In this document: positions 58,179 to 64,000 of the stretch, piece after piece
Layout: each line of letters opens with the position of its first letter
How positions within the stretch are numbered: the stretch's first letter is position 1
NCBI GenBank assembly: GCA_963605745.1
Contig: CAVCWT010000008.1
Coordinates: 1-64,000 of the forward strand
Direction: 5' to 3'
Length of the DNA: 64,000 nt
From: CAG-791 sp963605745
GTDB taxonomy: Bacteria; Bacillota; Clostridia; Lachnospirales; Lachnospiraceae
The notes under the pieces: generated by a model
Databases searched by the model: none
What the model was told of the DNA's origin: nothing
The model's input: the letters and a program-made list of their open reading frames with translations, nothing else
Made by a program: the position numbers and the translations under genes

Positions 58179-60443
58179 TTACTGCACTGCAAGACTCACT
58201 CTGACTTCAAAGCTGGTCCCTTCGCCTTCCTTGCTGCGTACCTGGATCGAACCGCCCATGGTGCTCATCACCTTTTTGGCAATGGCCAGCTCGCTCTCCG
58301 GCTGATCGAACAGTACTGGGAGCTTGTCCTCCGAGATTCCGCTGCCGTTGTCCACAATCAGGAAGTGGTAATACACGCGTCCGCGAACCGGAGCATCGGC
58401 CGATGCCGTCAGCGTAATCTGGCCGCCGTTTGCCGTATTTTCGATGGCATTCTCCAGAATGCACAGAAAGGCCAGCTCCAATCCCGCCTTTGCTCCTACC
58501 ACCTGGTCCGGCATACCTTCTGTCATCTCTACAGAGAAGGCAATGCCCTTTTTCCGGCACTGCGGCCAGATTACAAGGCGCACCAGATCCAGACAGGAAC
58601 GCAGTGAGAACGGCATTTCCTGGCGATTCGTGCGCTCGTTCGGATTGATGACTGAGATCTCTGCAAGGTCCTGAATATATCCGGGAAGTGCGGTTGCCGC
58701 CTCGGCCATCTTGTCGATCTGCCGGTGCAGATCCTGTGAACGGTTCTCACCCTTTGCCGCCTTGAGCGCACTCTGAATGCTGCCCATCTGGCCCTGCAGA
58801 AGGCTCTGCATCCTGCGGATGGATTTGTCCTTTTCCTTGGAGAGGATCCGCTGCTCCGTTTCTCTTTGTGAAAGAGCTGTCTCCTGGCGAGAGAGCTCTC
58901 TTTGCTGGCGAAGGATCGTTCCCTCGAGCTCACCGAGCTGTTCTCTTACCTTCTGCAGCTCCGCATCCTTTTCTCCGGTAATGACGGCTTCCCGTTCCTT
59001 TGCCGCAGTCTCTGCCTGCTGCAGTGCCTCTTCCTTGTCCTTTGTCAGCTGCTCCTGCAGTTTCTCCTGTGCCTCCCGGGCCTCCTTCTCTATGCCGTTG
59101 ACCTTCCATTCCAGCTTGAGAATGCGGTCCTGATATGCCTTTTCTTCCTTTGCGATTGCTGCCTCTTTGGCCTCCTTGGAGGCCTCGGCCTCTTTGGCAC
59201 GCTCTTCGGCCGCCTCAGCTGCCTTTGCTGCGGCATCCAGCTGCCTTTGCAGCTCCTCCTTTGCCTTTACCTGCCGGTCCTTTTCTTCCTTCCAGACCTG
59301 TGCGTACTGGTCGGTCAGCTGCTTTTTAGCCGCTTCGACTGCCTGCTGCTGCTCCGTGGCCGCCTGCTCGAGCTTGGTCTTAATGAGAACAGCCGCCGCC
59401 TCGGCCTCCTCATTGGCCATGCTCCTTGCCTCCTCCAGCTCAGCCTTTGCCTGATTCAGCTCTGCCTCCAGGGCAGCCCTCGTCTGCTCCAGTTCCTCCT
59501 GCATGGCAGCCTTCGTCTGCTCCAGCTCCTCCCGGAGCGCCGTCATGCCGCTCTGGTCTGAGGCCTCCTGCAGCTTTTTCTCCAGATCTTTTCTTACCTT
59601 CTCTGCCTTTTTGCGTTCTCTTTCATTCTCCTGCACAACATCGCTCAGTTCATCGAACATCAGGTACAGGATCGTCCGGCTGCCATCCTTGTAGGGGGCG
59701 CAGATCGACATATGGCAGGGGAATGTGTATTGGGCCTTTCCTTTTGCATCGCTCTGATTCAGCTCTTCCTTTGAAAGGCGCAGTCCCTCCTTGTTCAGGA
59801 AAGATACCTGCATGGCAAGCGGCTTTGGGTGCTTGAGCGAGGCCATTTCCGACACAAGGGTTGCCATGCGCTTCTGGTCTTCGTCCGGCATCATGTAAAA
59901 GACGCTCTGGTCCATTCTTTCATAAATAACGGCCTCGTCCTCGCCCAGCTTGTCCAGAAACCAGCCGTTGACGTACATCACACGAATGTCATTTCCAAGG
60001 ACGGTCAGCGTCATCACGCCGCCCGGCAGGGCATCGGCAAAGCTGCGGATCTGCTCGATATCGGTCCGCTGGTATTTGCGCGACATGCCGACATAGACGA
60101 TGGAAAAGCCAACGCCCTGCTGCCGCATGCCCAATGTGACCCGGAGATTGACGGAGGATTCCTCATGTTTAGGGATCAGGTTGACGTCATACACCGTGAT
60201 GTTGATCGGCTCGAGCCCCGGTGCGGAGCGAATGGAGGCAATATCCACGTTATAGGCCTTTGGATCCTCCTCCAGCGACTCCCGAAGGAACTCCCGAATA
60301 TAGCGGACGCTCTTTAAGTGACGGATGTCATTCGGCGTAATCCAGATGATGTCATCCGACAAAAAGGCACTGGTGGCATCCGCGTCTTTTTTACTAAAAT
60401 ACTGTGTCAGAAAATTCTTACCAAAATCAATTGCACTTTGCAT
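58179..60443 (-). CDS. Sensor protein with NTF2-like, PAS, long coiled coil and HATPase domains
   Basis: The 754-residue protein has four parts: a SnoaL/NTF2-like domain (1-125, FLTQYFSKKDADATSAFLSDD), a PAS-like domain (about 130-270, IRVMYVNGWFLDKLGEDE), a Glu/Ala/Gln/Lys coiled coil of nearly 300 residues (275-570), and a histidine-kinase-type ATP-binding domain (620-754). The last has N-box LENAIENTANGG, G1 VDNGSGISEDKLP and G2 GEGTSFEV. No His of the H-box type (HE.RTP) is found where dimerisation would be, so histidine autophosphorylation is doubtful. There is no signal peptide or transmembrane segment; it is cytoplasmic. A regulator gene is not adjacent. Confidence 0.78.
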   Translation of the reverse strand: MQSAIDFGKNFLTQYFSKKDADATSAFLSDDIIWITPNDIRHLKSVRYIREFLRESLEEDPKAYNVDIASIRSAPGLEPINITVYDVNLIPKHEESSVNLRVTLGMRQQGVGFSIVYVGMSRKYQRTDIEQIRSFADALPGGVMTLTVLGNDIRVMYVNGWFLDKLGEDEAVIYERMDQSVFYMMPDEDQKRMATLVSEMASLKHPKPLAMQVSFLNKEGLRLSKEELNQSDAKGKAQYTFPCHMSICAPYKDGSRTILYLMFDELSDVVQENERERKKAEKVRKDLEKKLQEASDQSGMTALREELEQTKAAMQEELEQTRAALEAELNQAKAELEEARSMANEEAEAAAVLIKTKLEQAATEQQQAVEAAKKQLTDQYAQVWKEEKDRQVKAKEELQRQLDAAAKAAEAAEERAKEAEASKEAKEAAIAKEEKAYQDRILKLEWKVNGIEKEAREAQEKLQEQLTKDKEEALQQAETAAKEREAVITGEKDAELQKVREQLGELEGTILRQQRELSRQETALSQRETEQRILSKEKDKSIRRMQSLLQGQMGSIQSALKAAKGENRSQDLHRQIDKMAEAATALPGYIQDLAEISVINPNERTNRQEMPFSLRSCLDLVRLVIWPQCRKKGIAFSVEMTEGMPDQVVGAKAGLELAFLCILENAIENTANGGQITLTASADAPVRGRVYYHFLIVDNGSGISEDKLPVLFDQPESELAIAKKVMSTMGGSIQVRSKEGEGTSFEVRVSLAVQ

Positions 60444-60548
60444 GTTATTTCCTTATGTCTTTCACACTTTGTCCAGGGCCGCATACGTTACCCTGTATTG
60501 AACGAAGTGATCTTCTTCCTTCCAGATACTGCTGTGACTGCAGGGCTC

Positions 60549-61526
60549 TCATTGCAGAAACCGCAGCTGTTCCTCCGGCACGCGAATCTCCAGATGATCT
60601 GCCTTGCGTTTCACCTCACCGTCTGTGTGGACCCACATCGGCGCGGAGGTTCGAATCTCAATTCTGCTGCCACGCAGCTCATGCATATACCTCGACCGAT
60701 AATGCCTTCCCACCATCACCATCGGGAGAATCCGATAGAAAGCCCGATTGCTCTCCGGGTCTGCTGCGCACAGATTCAATATTCCGTCATCTGCCGATGC
60801 ATCCGGCGTAAAGTTAAAGCCTCCGCCCTCATATTGATGATTCATACAGGCAAGGAGCAGGAGTCTGTCATAATGGACCTCTCTTCTGGCGCTGCTGTGC
60901 ACATCGCTCCTGCCGCTCTCCTCCTCCAGAATAATATCCACCTCACCGCAGCGCTGGCTACGGATAACACGAAAGGCTGCCGCCAGGTAGATCAGTTTGC
61001 CAAGGCCAATCCGGTTCAAAAGGTCCTTTTTCGGAGAACGGCCGGCCAGCTCACAGACTCCGGCATCAAAGCCAATGCCGCAGCTGACAGCAAAGCGTTT
61101 GCGCTCCCCTGTATCCAGGTAGGTCAGCTCTCCGATGTCGCAGGTTCTCTTGACCTTTCCCTCCAGAATGACGGCAGCCAGCTGCACCGGATCCTTCGGT
61201 AGCCCCATGTCGCGCAGAAGATCGTTTCCGGAGCCAGCCGGAATATGGCCGAGCAGAACACTCTCCGGATGCTCCAGGCCATTGATGGCCTCATTCATCG
61301 TGCCGTCTCCTCCCACAATCACAAGGATCGTGTCCGGCCCCTCCTGCTCCAGCTCATGACAGATTGCTCCGATTCCCTTTTCCTTCGTAGAAAAATGAAC
61401 CTGATAGTCCTGTCCGCTCTCCGCAAAGACCGGCTCCAGTCTGTCCCAGGTCTTCCTCGCCTTCCCGGAGGCTCCGGCCGGATTCACTACAATATGAAAG
61501 ATTCGATTCTCCTGCCTCAATGCCAT
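60549..61526 (-). CDS. Diacylglycerol/lipid kinase family protein (YegS/BmrU type)
   Basis: The 325-residue enzyme has the kinase start IVVNPAGASGKARKTWDRL, the nucleotide site VIVGGDGTMNEAINGL near residue 75 and IPAGSGNDLLRDMGLP, then a beta-sandwich end. It phosphorylates diacylglycerol or a related lipid for phospholipid recycling. It is near the HATPase gene with a 105-bp gap, which shows nothing of note. Confidence 0.9.
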   Translation of the reverse strand: MALRQENRIFHIVVNPAGASGKARKTWDRLEPVFAESGQDYQVHFSTKEKGIGAICHELEQEGPDTILVIVGGDGTMNEAINGLEHPESVLLGHIPAGSGNDLLRDMGLPKDPVQLAAVILEGKVKRTCDIGELTYLDTGERKRFAVSCGIGFDAGVCELAGRSPKKDLLNRIGLGKLIYLAAAFRVIRSQRCGEVDIILEEESGRSDVHSSARREVHYDRLLLLACMNHQYEGGGFNFTPDASADDGILNLCAADPESNRAFYRILPMVMVGRHYRSRYMHELRGSRIEIRTSAPMWVHTDGEVKRKADHLEIRVPEEQLRFLQ

Positions 61527-61640
61527 TTCCCCTATCCCGTCATTTCTCTATGCTGTCATTTCTCTATGCCGCCATGCTAAACAACACCCCGCAGGCCGGC
61601 AGGTATCGGCTTTCGAAGTCCGCTATACCTACGTTTTATT

Positions 61641-61699
61641 ACGCGCACTCTCCGCAAATCATTCTGTGTTATCTGGCTAGTTATTTTGCAAATGCTGTA
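61641..61699 (-). repeat. Family A repeat, copy behind the GH2 gene
   Basis: Directly after the TAG of the GH2 gene (61702-61700), TACAGCATTTGCAAAATAAC and the next bases match the mrp copy (58066-58124) in 49 of 59 positions. It has no T-run and no complete hairpin. The lipid-kinase gene starts 115 bases further on. Confidence 0.65.
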
Positions 61700-63736
61700 C
61701 TAGGAAATCACTGTGCTCGTAATCTTCTTTACGCGCCGGTCAAAGGTAAAGATCCCGTTGATCTCTTCCTCCACATCGGACACCTGTGTGTAGACATAGC
61801 CAATAAAACCCTCGTCCTCTAGAGATTCTGCCCACCGGATCATCTCCTGAAACCGCTGGTTCAGATCCTTTTGATCCTTCACCGAACCATAGCCATACAC
61901 CTTTTCTGCGGCAAGATGCCCTTCCACGCCAAAGGGAAGGCCGCCGAACTCGGACAGCATCCGCATTCTCGGATCATTTTTGTGATACACAAAGCGAAGG
62001 TAATAATGGTGAACGCTCTGATAATCGCCGCACCTTTGGTCGAACCACCCGCTCGCTGCGTCAATCAGCCGATCCGAGTGAGAGGCCATCGCCTCCTGCA
62101 GGCGCTTTGTCAGTCTCTTTGTATCAAACTGTCCCCAGCCTTCATTAAAGATCACCCAGGTGCAGATGCACGGGTGATTCCCAAGGTGCTCCTGCGTCTC
62201 TAGCATTTCCTGTTCAAAAAACGTCTTTCCTGCCGCATCCCTTCGCGAGAACAGCCAGGGATGATCGTCGCTGACATGGATCATCAGCTGGTGCAGCAAG
62301 GTCGCACCGTAGGTCACAAACCACGCACGGTATGGTCCTCCGCCGCATACCATATCCTGCCACACTGCCATTCCAAGGCGATCACAGTGATAATACCACC
62401 GCTCCGGCTCGATCTTGATATGCTTGCGCAGCATATTGAAGCCAAGCGCCTTCATCTCGGTAATATCATAAATCAGCGCTTCATCCGAAGGTGCGGTATA
62501 CAACCCGTCCGACCAGTAGCCCTGATCCAGAACTCCCCGCTGGAAATGCGGCTGCCCATTCTGCAACAGACGCCCTTGCCGCTTCGTTTCGCTGCAGCTG
62601 TCACTCTCGTCCAAATCGGCCTGACTTAAGGAGCAATCCTCTCCCGTCTCCCGGCGCTGCTCCCGCTCAGAACCCATGCAGCTCTTGCTGCGGTAGCTGC
62701 AAAGAGCAAGATACCCGTCAATCTCATCTTCTCCAAGGGTCACCGTTATTCCATAGAGCCAGGGCGTATCCTGTGTCCATAGCTGCGGCTCATCAACCTT
62801 CACCAGTGTCCATTTCCCGGCCTCTGCTGTGAATTCCTGCAGAACCTTTCTCCGAAGGCGCACGGCATCCTCAGGCGTCCGGATATATTCCTCCGCCCGG
62901 CAGGACGGCTCCCGCAGCTGAACCAGAACCTCTTGCTGCCTGTAAGTCTTCGCCGATTCCAATGGCTTTTGACCAGCCATCATCTCCGAATCATCCGAAG
63001 ACTCCTGAGCCCTTGTATTCCCTTCCGTCTCGTGATTGCGCCCCAGCTCCGCCCCGGCCGCCTTTACCAAAAGCCATAGCGTCCCCGTCTCCGGCTCCCA
63101 TTTTGTCTCATAGCCTTCAATGTACGCTGCCGGCACCTCTTCCAGCCAGACACTCTGCCAGATGCCGCTTGTTGCCGTGTAGAACATACCGCCCGGATGG
63201 AGCTTTTGTTTGCCCCTGGCATGGGTGACCGTGTCGGAGTCATCCTGCACGCAGACCACCAGCTCGTTCTCGCCCTCTGTTAAGAGTTCCTCCACCGACA
63301 AGGTAAACGGAAGATATCCTCCGACATGTCCCCCGGCATACTGCCCGTTGATCCACACATCGGCAATCTGATCCACCGCGCCGAAATGCAGCAGCACATG
63401 TCCCCCGCCCGTTCTCTTGTTGCAAAATAACGTTCTCCGATACCAGAGCCTCTCCCCCGGCAGGAGCTGGCGGTTTACACCGGAAAGGGTGCACTCCGGT
63501 GAGAACGGGACCCGAATCTGCCCATCCCCTTCTCCATAGCTCTCCACATACTGCGAATACTGTGCCGCACCGGTTTCCTTCCCGGCCCCTCGAATGGCAT
63601 AGTCCCAGTATCCGTTCAGGCACCGCCAATTCCGGCGCACCATGGATGGTCGCGGATATTCCGGAAGAGGGATCTGCTCCGGATGGTTCTGCAGCTCCTC
63701 TCCCCATGTTGTCAAAAGCGGACGTAGCCTCGCCAT
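61700..63736 (-). CDS. Glycoside hydrolase family 2 protein
   Basis: The 678-residue protein has an N-terminal jelly roll (RNWRCLNGYWDYAI, LHFGAVDQIADVWINGQYAGGHVGGYLPF), an Ig-like domain and a TIM barrel with the GH2 acid/base Glu in CTWVIFNEGWGQFD and the nucleophile in MLSEFGGLPF; LRKHIKIEPERWYYHCDRLGMAVWQDM also fits. It is near beta-galactosidase/beta-glucuronidase-like GH2 proteins, but the substrate is open. Two polar insertions (about residues 240-280 and 385-430, rich in Glu, Ser, Gln) have no counterpart in the family and look like flexible linkers. No signal peptide. The ATG at 63736 has GGGGGAGAGG upstream. Confidence 0.9.
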   Translation of the reverse strand: MARLRPLLTTWGEELQNHPEQIPLPEYPRPSMVRRNWRCLNGYWDYAIRGAGKETGAAQYSQYVESYGEGDGQIRVPFSPECTLSGVNRQLLPGERLWYRRTLFCNKRTGGGHVLLHFGAVDQIADVWINGQYAGGHVGGYLPFTLSVEELLTEGENELVVCVQDDSDTVTHARGKQKLHPGGMFYTATSGIWQSVWLEEVPAAYIEGYETKWEPETGTLWLLVKAAGAELGRNHETEGNTRAQESSDDSEMMAGQKPLESAKTYRQQEVLVQLREPSCRAEEYIRTPEDAVRLRRKVLQEFTAEAGKWTLVKVDEPQLWTQDTPWLYGITVTLGEDEIDGYLALCSYRSKSCMGSEREQRRETGEDCSLSQADLDESDSCSETKRQGRLLQNGQPHFQRGVLDQGYWSDGLYTAPSDEALIYDITEMKALGFNMLRKHIKIEPERWYYHCDRLGMAVWQDMVCGGGPYRAWFVTYGATLLHQLMIHVSDDHPWLFSRRDAAGKTFFEQEMLETQEHLGNHPCICTWVIFNEGWGQFDTKRLTKRLQEAMASHSDRLIDAASGWFDQRCGDYQSVHHYYLRFVYHKNDPRMRMLSEFGGLPFGVEGHLAAEKVYGYGSVKDQKDLNQRFQEMIRWAESLEDEGFIGYVYTQVSDVEEEINGIFTFDRRVKKITSTVIS

Positions 63737-63795
63737 AACCTCTCCCCCTGGTTGGCTCACACATCTGCCGCAAGCTGGGTGAACCATAGCTGTTT

Positions 63796-63982
63796 CCTGT
63801 CCACGCTCCAGCCAGCGGCAGGGTGGCGGCAGAATGTCCGGCTGTGGGGCCTTTCGCAAGCCTCAGCACTTGTGAGCGTCCTTTGCGAACTTAGTGCTGC
63901 TAGGTCTTGCGAACGGAGCCGAGAGGCGTCCCCACAGCGGACATCTCCGCCAGGACCCGCCGATGGCTGATGTGTGGACAGG
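63796..63982 (+). repeat. Long imperfect inverted repeat with family D core, upstream of the GH2 gene
   Basis: CCTGTCCAC (63796-63804) and GTGGACAGG (63974-63982) frame an imperfect palindrome of about 187 bases, with pairs such as TCCGGCTGTGGGGCC against the CCCCACAGCGGA side, CAGCACT against TAGTGCTG near the middle and a family D hairpin (63925-63961) in the right arm. It lies 60 bases upstream of the GH2 start, in the 264-bp stretch to the window end, which has no other gene. A mRNA leader structure or a repeat insertion are both possible. Confidence 0.5.
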
Positions 63983-64000
63983 CGTGGAACTTTGCCTCTT

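Noticed and set aside
1..64000. CRISPR array, insertion sequence, prophage or integrative element
   Set aside because: No evenly spaced identical repeats with unique spacers, no transposase, integrase, capsid or conjugation genes were seen; the direct repeat at 45 kb has only two copies and paired stems.

Overview
The window looks like a chromosomal segment of a Gram-positive anaerobe of the class Clostridia, most likely a Lachnospiraceae (inference). The reasons are the gene set and order: hrcA-grpE-dnaK-dnaJ behind a CIRCE operator, an IreB-RuvX-RNase J-MltG-like string, uvrC-hprK-murB-rapZ-whiA-HPr, a type III glutamine synthetase, an LplABC-type sugar transporter, and two histidine-less HPr proteins. 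From 1 to 51 kb almost every gene is on the minus strand; the araC-type regulator (3.1 kb) and a small HPr-like gene (24.4 kb) are the exceptions. From 51 to 58 kb most genes are on the plus strand, and the last 6 kb is minus again. I see no prophage, insertion sequence, CRISPR array, rRNA or toxin island.

Layout. 0-12 kb is a carbohydrate block: uxuA/uxuB (hexuronate catabolism) next to a divergent AraC-type regulator, a patatin-like lipase, a GH2 beta-mannosidase and its likely ABC importer (two permeases and a lipoprotein) behind a promoter with a CcpA-like site. At 12.2 kb lies tRNA-Gln(CUG) with a strong terminator. 12-24 kb carries trkH/trkA/glnN, a U32 peptidase, an O-methyltransferase, an MltG-like protein, rnjA, ruvX, ireB and mtaB. 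24-35 kb carries the HPr-like gene, thiI with a cysteine desulfurase, rsmE, prmA and the HrcA heat-shock operon. 35-42 kb has a lysine/alanine repeat protein, uppP, an aminotransferase, a GNAT acetyltransferase, and a PF04392-type ABC transporter. 42-51 kb has HPr(E15)-whiA-rapZ-murB-hprK-uvrC-ftsH. 51-58 kb has an AlaX-type editing protein, a DUF1846 protein, a frameshifted DUF3791-like gene, a NYN/OST-HTH protein, apt, exonuclease III and an Mrp-type ATPase. 58-64 kb has a large coiled-coil HATPase protein, a lipid kinase and a second GH2 enzyme.

How the genes work together. The 0-12 kb block fits uptake and cleavage of mannose-containing glycans plus glucuronate use. The 42-46 kb cluster links carbon-state sensing (HprK acting on Ser-46 of an HPr that cannot take part in sugar transport) with cell-wall precursor synthesis (MurB), RapZ and WhiA. 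The hrcA operon continues into protein and rRNA methylation (prmA, rsmE) and sulfur transfer to tRNA (cysteine desulfurase, ThiI).

The least explained signal is not a gene. Several dispersed, hairpin-forming repeat families sit between genes, often beginning directly at a stop codon: family A at uxuB, uxuA, murB, mrp and the 61.7 kb GH2 gene; family B at 3.1, 7.9, 18.8 and 24.1 kb; family C at 24.7 kb and, with an exact 131-bp duplication, at 44.9-45.2 kb; family D at 22.7 and 63.9 kb. The grouping is mine, made by eye, and the function is unknown. All family names are known knowledge applied to motifs seen in the translations; no database search was possible.
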